The notes under the pieces: generated by a model
Told to the model about the DNA's origin: nothing
Seen by the model: the letters and a program-made list of their open reading frames with translations, nothing else
Database searches by the model: none
Assembly (NCBI GenBank): GCA_965222505.1
Contig: OZ244956.1
Location: 930,001-994,000 of the forward strand
From: G965222505 sp965222505
GTDB lineage: Bacteria > Bacteroidota > Rhodothermia > Rhodothermales > DATKEJ01
Direction of reading: 5' to 3'
Length of the DNA stretch: 64,000 bases
In this document: positions 25,956-33,120 of the stretch, piece after piece
Position numbering within the stretch: the stretch's first letter is position 1
Layout of the letters: the number at the start of each line of letters is the position of its first letter
Made by a program: the position numbers and the translations under genes

Positions 25956-27455
25956 CTATTTCACCCCCCCCATCATATTCTTCAAGGGTTTGGAGAATAG
26001 CGCCAGCACCACGCCAGCCCCGATCATCACCAGCGTAACGGTCCAGAACAACTCCGGAATCTGTTCGATATTCTCTGAGTCAAACCGCCCGGCCACGAGA
26101 CCCGCAATCAGGTTGCCGAGCGAGGTGGCCATAAACCACAGGCCCATCACCTGCCCCGTTAATTTGCGGGGCGCCAACTTCGTCATGGTACTCAGGCCCA
26201 CCGGACTCAGGCACAACTCGCCGATGGTGTGCAGCAGGTACATCGAAACGAGCCACGTCGGCAGGACCTGGCTTCCGTTGACCACGATGGTGGCGGCTAC
26301 ATAGATCACCAAAAAGCCCAGGCCGAGGAAAACCAGCCCCAGCGCAAACTTGATTGGGGCCGAGGGTTCCAGCATGCGCTTGGCCAACTGAATCCAGATC
26401 ACCCCAAAGACCGGGGCCAGCATGATGATAAACAAGGCATTGACCGACTGCAACCAACCGGCCGGCATCTCCCAGCCGAAGATCATCCGATCCGTATAGC
26501 GTTCGGCGAACAGGTTCAGCGAAGAACCGGCCTGTTCAAAGCCGGACCAGAACAGGGCTGCAAAAATGAGCAAGACGGCAATCACCCCCACCCGTTTTTT
26601 CTCGACGGTATCCAGTTCTACAAACAGGAAAATGTAGGCGAAGTACAAAATGGCCGCCCCCAGAATCAACCCGCCGGTGATGCTGGCAAAAAAGACGGCA
26701 TTGATATGGATGATGCCGAGCAACGTCAGGGCTACCATCAACGCAATCAACCCGACCCCAATACCCACACCGAGTTGCATCTTCTTAAACTGCTCCGGTG
26801 TAGGTTCAACCGAAGGACGTACTCCGATGCCTTTCAGATGATGCCGGGTGGCGCGGTACTGAATCACGCCAAACAACATCCCAATCCCGGCTGCGGCAAA
26901 GCCGTAGTGCCAGTTGATGTTTTCGCCCAGGTAGCTACAGATCAGGGGTGCAATGAAGGCCCCCAGGTTGATCCCCATATAGAAGATCGAAAACCCGGCA
27001 TCCCGACGCGCACCGCCTTCGGGATACAAATCTCCAACAATAGCGCTGATGTTCGGCTTGAGCAGGCCGGTCCCGAGCACAATCAACACCAGACCGATGA
27101 AGAATGTGGACGTGGTAGGGATAGCCATACTGAAGTGGCCCATCGTGATCAGGATACCGCCATACCATATGGCATCTTGCAAACCAATCATGCGGTCGGC
27201 GATCCACCCTCCCGGCAGGGCCAGCAAGTAGACAGCTGCCACGTACAGCCCGTAAATAGCCGTGGCAATTTCATCCGTCAGGCCCATACCCCCTTCCCGA
27301 ATGGCCGCCGCCATGTAGAGGACCAGCAAGGCCCGCATACCGTAGTAGCTGAAACGCTCCCACATTTCGGTAAAGAAGAGGGTCGCCAACCCGCGCGGGT
27401 GGCCAAACCAGGTCGCGTCCGCTGCGCCCGCAGCAGAGGTATTGGAATCGGTCAT
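25956..27455 (-). CDS. POT-family proton-dependent peptide transporter
   Basis: 499 residues with about 12-14 membrane helices. The N-terminus carries the PTR2 signature 'FFTEMWERFSYYGMRALLVLYM', including the E-x-x-E-R-F motif that couples protons. 'GTGLLKPNISAIVGDLY' and 'FSIFYMGINLGAFIAPLI' are the other family signatures. It takes up di- and tripeptides through the inner membrane. It stands upstream of the IS element. Before insertion it may have been followed directly by the SDR gene. Confidence 0.95.
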   Translation of the reverse strand: MTDSNTSAAGAADATWFGHPRGLATLFFTEMWERFSYYGMRALLVLYMAAAIREGGMGLTDEIATAIYGLYVAAVYLLALPGGWIADRMIGLQDAIWYGGILITMGHFSMAIPTTSTFFIGLVLIVLGTGLLKPNISAIVGDLYPEGGARRDAGFSIFYMGINLGAFIAPLICSYLGENINWHYGFAAAGIGMLFGVIQYRATRHHLKGIGVRPSVEPTPEQFKKMQLGVGIGVGLIALMVALTLLGIIHINAVFFASITGGLILGAAILYFAYIFLFVELDTVEKKRVGVIAVLLIFAALFWSGFEQAGSSLNLFAERYTDRMIFGWEMPAGWLQSVNALFIIMLAPVFGVIWIQLAKRMLEPSAPIKFALGLVFLGLGFLVIYVAATIVVNGSQVLPTWLVSMYLLHTIGELCLSPVGLSTMTKLAPRKLTGQVMGLWFMATSLGNLIAGLVAGRFDSENIEQIPELFWTVTLVMIGAGVVLALFSKPLKNMMGGVK

Positions 27456-27589
27456 GAGCAGAAAGGATTAGGGAATAAGTCGCAAACGAGCGCCTCGGGT
27501 GGGTCGGTAGAATTGTTTAGACGAACACCTTGAAAATACACAATTCCAGACAACAATCAAGGTAACTTCGAAGGACACCCAGGACCTGA

Positions 27590-28078
27590 TTATTTGATGC
27601 GTATCATCTGTCGTGTTTGGACAAACTTGCCGGATTGTATGCGGGTCTGCACTGCACCGGGATCATGCGTGTACGGACCGATGCCGAGTACAAACCATCG
27701 GTCTCCAAAGGCATTTGCGGTGCCAGCACTGTCAATGTCCGCTTCACTCCAAAAGGCCGGGGGGTTCCCAGAGTACAGCAATCGGGTGGGAGGGCCACCG
27801 GTGGTGAAGCCGTCTCCACCGTAGGTCATGCGCCCAAAATCACCGAACCGACCTTGCAGGTAATCATACGCCCTAGCGCCGCTGCTGGGCCGATCCCGCG
27901 ATGCGCCTCCCAGATCCCGGTAAATAAACGTGCCGAGCCCCAGCGATTCATCATCCTCGTCGACCTCATGATCGCCGTCATTGTCTCTACCGTCATTGTT
28001 CACCAAGGGGCCTTCGATGACCGCAATACCCAGCGCCGGAGGCCGATCCCCATATCCCCACAGTATCCCCTTACACAT
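27590..28078 (-). pseudogene. Remnant of a T9SS-exported surface protein
   Basis: A 162-residue open frame without signal peptide begins inside the end of meaB. 'ARAYDYLQGRFGDFGRMTYGG' is cut here to 'YDYLQGRFGDFGRMTYGG'. This, with 'FGDRWFVLGIGPYTHDPG' and 'VNNDGRDNDGDHEVDED', fits the middle of large T9SS-exported proteins of Bacteroidota, where 'YYNYM...W.DG..M.YGG' is followed by 'DRRF.LS.GPF...PG'. Its end, 'GKFVQTRQMIRIK', looks like the last strand of a sorting tail joined directly to the middle domain. Both the 5' part and an internal stretch thus seem lost. Confidence 0.6.
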
Positions 28079-29060
28079 CCAGCCGGATCACAACCTCGGC
28101 CAGGGTATGCGGTGCACGCTGGTCAGCATCCAGCGAAGCCAGGGCCTCATTTAAGACCTGATGCCGATCCGGGGTCCAGAACCGGGTATTCCAGGCCTCG
28201 GTCACCAGCCGGTGTACCTTGCGCCGGAGCCGGTCGTCTCGCCGGTCCTTCCATACCCCGGAGGTTTCCAGAAAATTGCGGTGTTGCTGCAAGGCTTCCA
28301 ATAACGGCTCCAACCCTTCGGCCAGGGTCGCGACGGTTTTGACCACCGGAGGCCGCCATCCTTCCGGGGTTTCGGGGCGCAGGTGTAACATCGCACGCAG
28401 GGCATTGACGAGGACACCGGCTTCCGGATGATCGGCCTTGTTGACACAGAACACATCGGCAATTTCCATGAGGCCCGCTTTCATGGCCTGGATGGCATCC
28501 CCGCTTTCAGGGACCAGCACCACCACCACGGTGTCTGCTGCACGGGCAATGTCGAGTTCGGCCTGCCCTACCCCAACGGTTTCCATCAGCAGCGTGTCAT
28601 ATCCGGCGGCATCAAGTACATCCGCTACGGCTTCAGTCTGCATACTCAGCCCCCCCAACGCCCCACGCGAAGCCACAGACCGGACAAACACACCGGGGTC
28701 CAGGCTGTGGGTTTCCATCCGGATGCGGTCTCCCAACAATGCCCCGCCGCTGAACGGACTTGACGGATCGACCGCCACCACGCCCACGGCATCCTCCATC
28801 GCCCGAAAACGACTGATGAGTTGATTAACGAGGGTAGACTTCCCTGCGCCCGGTGGCCCCGTAATGCCAACCCGCCATGCACCGCCAACGTACGGATACA
28901 GCGCATCTTCCAGCACGGCATAGCCGGATTGCCGGTTTTCAATGCGCGTCATGGTCTGGGCAACGGCCCGGCGTTTACCCTGCAATACGGCATCGACTTT
29001 GGTCTGTAGCACCCCCGGCGTATCCACGGTTTGAAACCCTATCTTCTGTTTTACGTCCAC
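28071..29060 (-). CDS. meaB: MeaB/ArgK-type G3E GTPase
   Basis: 329 residues. It protects and loads adenosylcobalamin-dependent methylmalonyl-CoA mutase or its relatives. The Walker A motif is 'GPPGAGKST' (residues 68-76). The switch and base regions are 'VVAVDPSSPFSGGALLGDRIRM' (cut here as 'DPSSPFSGGALLGD'), 'METVGVGQAE' and the guanine-binding 'NKAD'. The C-terminal dimerisation arm is present. No mutase gene lies in the window. Its 3' end overlaps the start of the surface-protein remnant by 8 nt, which suggests the remnant was moved there by a deletion. Confidence 0.92.
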   Translation of the reverse strand: MDVKQKIGFQTVDTPGVLQTKVDAVLQGKRRAVAQTMTRIENRQSGYAVLEDALYPYVGGAWRVGITGPPGAGKSTLVNQLISRFRAMEDAVGVVAVDPSSPFSGGALLGDRIRMETHSLDPGVFVRSVASRGALGGLSMQTEAVADVLDAAGYDTLLMETVGVGQAELDIARAADTVVVVLVPESGDAIQAMKAGLMEIADVFCVNKADHPEAGVLVNALRAMLHLRPETPEGWRPPVVKTVATLAEGLEPLLEALQQHRNFLETSGVWKDRRDDRLRRKVHRLVTEAWNTRFWTPDRHQVLNEALASLDADQRAPHTLAEVVIRLDV

Positions 29061-29094
29061 TCAACAAATCATTACACCACCAAAATACACCTTT

Positions 29095-29655
29095 ATGAGC
29101 AAAAGAGCCGAAGCCGACCGTATCGTACGCAATCATATTCTCTGGGCCATGGGCGGGGGCCTCGTTCCGTTCCCGCTACTGGACATCGCCGCCGTGACGG
29201 CCATTCAGGTCGATATGCTCAAGCAACTGGCCGATATCTACGAGGCCGACTTTGCCAAATCCGAAGGTAAAACCTATGTGACGGCCCTAGGCAGCAGTTC
29301 ACTCGCCCGGCTGGGGGCAAGTGCCATCAAACTTATTCCCGGCGTTGGTACGATGATCGGAGGCATGTCCATGTCTGCCCTGTCGGGGGCCTCTACGTAT
29401 GCCGTCGGACAGGTCTCAATCCGGCACTTTGAAGGCAATGGGTCGATGTTGAATGTGGATATGGATTGGGCCAAGAAAGCCTATGACAAAGCCTTCAAAA
29501 AAGGTAAGACCGTCGTGAAGACGATGAAAAAAGAAAGCGAGGATGCCCAAGACGTGGTGGCATCCCTCGACCAGCTCAAGAAGATGTACGACAAAGACCT
29601 CATCAGCGAAGCCGAATACGAGGCTAAAAAAGAGGAACTCCTGGATCAGTTGTAA
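29095..29655 (+). CDS. DUF697-like membrane protein with SHOCT-like tail
   Basis: 186 residues. A hydrophobic pair of helices at about residues 14-35 and 68-95 ('GLVPFPLLDIAAVTAIQVDM', 'IKLIPGVGTMIGGMSMSAL') matches the DUF697/YcjF-type C-terminal module often attached to GTPases; here the GTPase is absent. The final 30 residues ('LDQLKKMYDKDLISEAEYEA') have the SHOCT-like short helical pattern. It is divergent from meaB with a 34-bp gap. Function unknown. Confidence 0.65.
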   Translation: MSKRAEADRIVRNHILWAMGGGLVPFPLLDIAAVTAIQVDMLKQLADIYEADFAKSEGKTYVTALGSSSLARLGASAIKLIPGVGTMIGGMSMSALSGASTYAVGQVSIRHFEGNGSMLNVDMDWAKKAYDKAFKKGKTVVKTMKKESEDAQDVVASLDQLKKMYDKDLISEAEYEAKKEELLDQL

Positions 29656-29732
29656 ACACCGGCGCATATATGGAACTTGCGTCCGGAGCGTTAATCTAAT
29701 GAGATGTTCTGCGCACCTCATTTAAGACCCTC

Positions 29733-30203
29733 ATGTTACAAAAGAAACCTCAACTCCTCGGACTCATTGGTGGACTCCTGCTTGTGGGCGGGCTGGTCGG
29801 CTGGCAGGCCGGTTTGTTTTCGCAGTCCTTCCCCGAAGCGATGGTCTACAAAACCCCGACCTGTGGCTGCTGCTCCCTCTGGGCCGATCACCTCAAGGAA
29901 AACGGCCTTACTGTTAAAACGCAGGACCTGACGGACCTCAACCCCATCAAGGACCAATACGGCATCGAACCCCGGCTTCAGTCGTGCCATACGGCCGTCA
30001 TCGGGGATTACATTTTCGAAGGGCACATCCCGGCCGAATTCGTCAAGAAAGTGCTGGAGGAAAAACCCAACATCCGAGGCCTGACTGTGCCGGGTATGCC
30101 CATCGGCTCTCCGGGTATGGAACAAGGTAACCGCCGCGATCCTTACGATATCCTCAGCATCGACCACAACGGACACGTAGAAGTTTACGCCAAGCGGTTT
30201 TGA
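29733..30203 (+). CDS. DUF411 metal-binding protein
   Basis: 156 residues with an N-terminal membrane anchor or uncleaved signal (residues 8-28). The DUF411 core follows, with 'YKTPTCGCCSLWADHL' supplying the Cys cluster, 'RLQSCHTAVIGDYIFEGHIP' with Cys-His, and 'VPGMPIGSPGME' near the end. DUF411 proteins are thioredoxin-like periplasmic proteins often beside copper genes. Binding of copper is inferred from the family, and no copper gene is next to it here. Family A repeat copy 2 begins 8 nt after its stop. Confidence 0.85.
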   Translation: MLQKKPQLLGLIGGLLLVGGLVGWQAGLFSQSFPEAMVYKTPTCGCCSLWADHLKENGLTVKTQDLTDLNPIKDQYGIEPRLQSCHTAVIGDYIFEGHIPAEFVKKVLEEKPNIRGLTVPGMPIGSPGMEQGNRRDPYDILSIDHNGHVEVYAKRF

Positions 30204-30210
30204 GGGGGTG

Positions 30211-30346
30211 GTTAGTGGGACGCTCGCGATGGGTCTGGCAGACCGCATTCCGGAATACGCTCCGGCGCTCGCTGGTTGTTAGTGGTGGGTAGTTCGATGA
30301 CAACTAACAACCAGCCCGCACAGCGGGCGTACAACTAACAACTAAC
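30211..30346. repeat. Dispersed palindromic repeat, family A copy 2
   Basis: 136 bp with the same ends as copy 1: GTTAGTGG-GACGCTCGCG at the left, then GCGCTCGCTGGTTGTTAGTGG inside (shown as GCTCGCTGGTTGTTAGTGG) and the GCCCGC-ACA-GCGGGC hairpin with GTACAACTAAC at the right. It fills the gap between two convergent genes almost exactly, from 8 nt after one stop codon to 5 nt before the other. Confidence 0.75.
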
Positions 30347-30350
30347 CCAA

Positions 30351-30983
30351 TCACTGGAGACGTTGGAGTTCGGCCTCGGCGGCAATGTAACCGAAGGCGG
30401 CCCAGTATGACCCCGTCAATACCTTTTCGAAGACGGCACGGGCTTTCTCCTCATCTCCATTCCACAGGTACCAGTTGCCTACGCCGTAGCCCTGTGTGGC
30501 GTTATCCAGTGCTTCCGGGTTTTGCAGGAGGCTTTCCAAATCGCCATCACCCTTGAAGGCCAGAAGTAACCAGTAGTAAGCATGGTTTTCCAGCAGTTCC
30601 ATTTCTTGCCCTTCAATTTGGGCAGCGGCCTGTTTGAGATCGGCGATGGCCCGGTAGAACTCGCGCACGCTGAGGTAGCGATGCCCCCGATGACGCAGCA
30701 GGTGTGGTTCGTTGGGGTACTGTTCCAATCCCTGTGAGAAGATGTCGATGGCCTCATGGTAGCGCCACAGATAGGCGGTACGGCGGCCCAGCCAGATGAT
30801 GCTCTCCAGATGTTGCGTACGGGCCGAGTCCAGGTTGTGGGTCAGGCGGGCTTGGACTTCGTCCGCCATACCGGGCGGGGTGAGGACCTGGCCGTTAAGG
30901 GATTGAACAGGCGCGGCTTCTTGCGCATGCATCATGGAGGTGCAGCTCACACAGAGGCCAATGAGAAGCAAGAATCGTTTCAT
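30351..30983 (-). CDS. Secreted TPR protein
   Basis: The start is placed at ATG 30983 (MKRFLLLIGLCVSC), giving 210 residues with a signal peptide (about residues 1-20, ending MMHAQE). The longer frame reads through the upstream gene and is rejected. TPR-like helix pairs cover residues 60-200: 'LWRYHEAIDIFSQGLEQYP', 'LLRHRGHRYLSVREFYRAI', 'EKARAVFEKVLTGSYW'. It is likely a periplasmic or secreted scaffold. It begins 4 nt after the stop of the upstream secreted protein gene, forming a two-gene operon. Confidence 0.75.
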   Translation of the reverse strand: MKRFLLLIGLCVSCTSMMHAQEAAPVQSLNGQVLTPPGMADEVQARLTHNLDSARTQHLESIIWLGRRTAYLWRYHEAIDIFSQGLEQYPNEPHLLRHRGHRYLSVREFYRAIADLKQAAAQIEGQEMELLENHAYYWLLLAFKGDGDLESLLQNPEALDNATQGYGVGNWYLWNGDEEKARAVFEKVLTGSYWAAFGYIAAEAELQRLQ

Positions 30984-30987
30984 GGAC

Positions 30988-31719
30988 TTAACGGATAGCG
31001 ACGGCGAGGGTGTCGTGGTGCTCACGAATGAGGGCACGAAGGTATGGACTGATGTGATAGACGCTTTCGAAGCCTGCGGCTTTGGCGGCCCGGTCCTCGT
31101 CTTCAAGCGGAATGTCCGCACTTTCGCCGAAATGTTTGATGTCCCGGTAAAACCCGAGGGTAAACACATCCACCGAGATTCCCTGTGCTTTTTTGAAAAT
31201 CAGATTTTGGGGCCGGTTCAGGGCAGCGAGGTAGGCGTTTTCCATCTCCCGCTGGTGGTACAACTCGGCGTGTTTTCCCGGCAGGGCCTCAAACATTTCA
31301 ACGTGGAAAAAACCGGCACTGTCGAAGGCTTGTCGGACGACATCCAGGTCCGGCCCATACGCCCAGAGGTCTTCTTGCCGGGCCGTAATTTGTGCACGTT
31401 GCTCGGCAAAGGCCGTCCAGAGGCCAGCTTCATCCATGCGCTGTGTGATGCGGTCCGGGTGATAATACGTGCCGAGGCTTTCCATCGGATAGATCAGCAT
31501 GAGATCCCATTGATCCCCCTGGCTGTGCCGCATCCAAAACGGGGCCTCATCACCAACGGCAGCGTAGGCAGTCATTTGGGCCTTGTACAAATCAATCAGA
31601 TCCAGCATATGGCCGGGTGAAGCCCGCACCAGGCTTACGCGGTAGAGATAAGACGGAGATTGGGCAAAGGCCGGTTGGAGGACACCAAGCAGTAGAAACA
31701 ATAAAAACAGATTACGCAT
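30988..31719 (-). CDS. Secreted protein of unknown function
   Basis: The start is placed at ATG 31719 (MRNLFLLFLLLGV), giving 243 residues with a clear signal peptide ending AFAQS. The mature part has a repeated motif of a ferredoxin-like/NIPSNAP-type half: 'LYRVSLVRASPGHMLDLIDL' and 'FHVEMFEALPGKHAELYHQ'. This hints at two dimeric alpha-beta barrel domains, but the match is loose. It is first in an operon with the TPR protein. A stuttered inverted repeat sits upstream. Confidence 0.6.
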   Translation of the reverse strand: MRNLFLLFLLLGVLQPAFAQSPSYLYRVSLVRASPGHMLDLIDLYKAQMTAYAAVGDEAPFWMRHSQGDQWDLMLIYPMESLGTYYHPDRITQRMDEAGLWTAFAEQRAQITARQEDLWAYGPDLDVVRQAFDSAGFFHVEMFEALPGKHAELYHQREMENAYLAALNRPQNLIFKKAQGISVDVFTLGFYRDIKHFGESADIPLEDEDRAAKAAGFESVYHISPYLRALIREHHDTLAVAIR

Positions 31720-31748
31720 CGGGCGAGGGTTCAGTGTCATTGAAGGGC

Positions 31749-31806
31749 GGTGATTGGTGATTTTTCGTCTCCAAATTACCAATCACCAATCACCAAATAC
31801 CAATCA
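31749..31806. repeat. GATTGGT stutter with inverted arms
   Basis: GGTGATTGGTGATTT (31749-31763) faces AAATTACCAATCACC (31773-31787) with 14 of 15 positions paired. The second arm is then repeated as CACCAATCACCAAATACC. It lies in the gap between the divergent secreted-protein and PAP2 genes and may add a hairpin to both leaders. No gene lies inside. Confidence 0.65.
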
Positions 31807-31879
31807 TTTTATTGCTTTTTCTTATCTTCTTGCGCCTACTCAAGTGTGTGATTTTACCGACCCTACCCCTTTGTCCTTC

Positions 31880-32668
31880 ATGTCTCATTCATCAGGATGC
31901 CCGATTCTCTTTGCCGGGCTGTTGCTCATAGGCCTGTGCCCAGCTCATCTGTGTGGACAGGATGTGCCGTCTCGGACCCGTTTTCTGCACTGGACCTATC
32001 AGGATGCCCAGACGATGGCGCAGCAGGCCAACCTCCGTACCCCCTTGTACCTCCTCGGCGCCGGAGCCGTGTTGGGCACGATTTCCAGCTTCGATACCAA
32101 CCTGAACGACCAGGTGCGTCGGCTGGACCACGGGGCTTTTCACACTTATCTGGAATGGACCAATGAAATCGGTGGTCCTCGGGCGATGGCTCCGGTTGCG
32201 GCCATTTTCGGGGCTTCTCTGCTCACGCGCAACAGCAAATTTCAGGATGCCGCATTCACATCGTTTCAGTCCCTCCTCTACACCGGTGTGATTTCCTACG
32301 GTATCAAGTATACCATGGGGCGTGTTCGGCCCTACCACGGTGTGGGTGCCCATCAGTTTGATTTCTTTTCCGGCAACACTTCTTTCCCATCGGGACATAC
32401 ATCGGCGGCGTTTGCCATCCTGAGCCCGTGGGTGTTTTATTACCCCCATCCGGCTACCTATGGCCTCTTTGCCCTCGGTACCGGCACCGCGTTGGCACGC
32501 ATGGCCCGCGACAAACACTGGGCCACCGATGTGCTGGCCGGTGGTACCCTCGGCGTGATGGTCGGTTACTGGCTTTCGCGCAGGCACCAGAACCGGAGTA
32601 CGGACACCCCGCTGGAAATCACCCCCCTCTTTGCCGGACGCGGCCTCGGCCTCACATGGAAGTTTTAA
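31880..32668 (+). CDS. PAP2-family phosphatase, secreted or membrane
   Basis: The start is placed at ATG 31880, giving 262 residues with a signal-like N-terminus (core ILFAGLLLIGLC). Phosphatidic acid phosphatase type 2 signatures are all present: K-x6-R-P in 'KYTMGRVRP', 'PSGHT' with the catalytic His, and the third box 'ARMARDKHWATD' with His and Asp. Three to four hydrophobic segments surround them. It probably dephosphorylates a lipid-linked or membrane phosphate such as undecaprenyl diphosphate or phosphatidate. The C-terminus ends with 'LGLTWKF', a barrel-like final strand. Confidence 0.88.
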   Translation: MSHSSGCPILFAGLLLIGLCPAHLCGQDVPSRTRFLHWTYQDAQTMAQQANLRTPLYLLGAGAVLGTISSFDTNLNDQVRRLDHGAFHTYLEWTNEIGGPRAMAPVAAIFGASLLTRNSKFQDAAFTSFQSLLYTGVISYGIKYTMGRVRPYHGVGAHQFDFFSGNTSFPSGHTSAAFAILSPWVFYYPHPATYGLFALGTGTALARMARDKHWATDVLAGGTLGVMVGYWLSRRHQNRSTDTPLEITPLFAGRGLGLTWKF

Positions 32669-32715
32669 TTTACTGTGTTCGTCCCTGCATTCAATTAGGG
32701 TACCCAATCACAAAT

Positions 32716-33120
32716 CTAATAGGGTTTATCCGGCCTTGTAGCTGGTCCTTCGGGATCGACAGGTTCCCAGTAGGAGTCGGCGTTGGGATCCAGTTTCATC
32801 TTGAGCAGATCACGTCCTCGAAGGCGCATGAAGAGGCCAATTGGCGTTAGTACGAGGTAGAAGACGATGGTCAGGATGACCCGCGTCATGACGGCACCGA
32901 TAATTTCGGCCAGCCACATCCAGGCTTTTTCAATCGGCCCCAGCAGGCGCGGGAACAGTAGCCCACTCAGCAGAAAAAACAAGCCCAACCCCAGCAGAAT
33001 CCAGGCGGCAAGCATCCGGCCTTTCCACAGCAATACGCCCCCAATCAGCGCCAGGGGCACCGTCATGACCAGGCCAAACTTCCTGAGTTCGTGTGGCGAT
33101 TTAGGAGGTGTAATGCGCAT
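32716..33120 (-). CDS. SxtJ-family membrane protein
   Basis: 134 residues with three to four membrane helices (about 17-31, 38-60, 67-98). The pattern 'ELRKFGLVMTVPLALIGGVL' and 'GPIEKAWMWLAEIIG' (with 'LTPIGLFMRLRGRDLLKMKL') is that of SxtJ proteins, which habitually follow NodU/CmcH-type carbamoyltransferases. Its start codon shares one base with the stop of the carbamoyltransferase gene (TGATG), so they are coupled. The role of SxtJ is not known. The small DUF5989 protein that often completes such operons was not found. Confidence 0.88.
   Translation of the reverse strand: MRITPPKSPHELRKFGLVMTVPLALIGGVLLWKGRMLAAWILLGLGLFFLLSGLLFPRLLGPIEKAWMWLAEIIGAVMTRVILTIVFYLVLTPIGLFMRLRGRDLLKMKLDPNADSYWEPVDPEGPATRPDKPY

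Noticed and set aside
26229..27533. Long open frame antisense to the POT transporter
   Set aside because: The translation is rich in Gln, His and Pro with no fold, as expected for the complement of a membrane-protein gene.
30984..31169. N-terminal extension of the secreted TPR protein
   Set aside because: It overlaps the upstream secreted-protein gene in another frame, while the internal ATG at 30983 starts a clear signal peptide.
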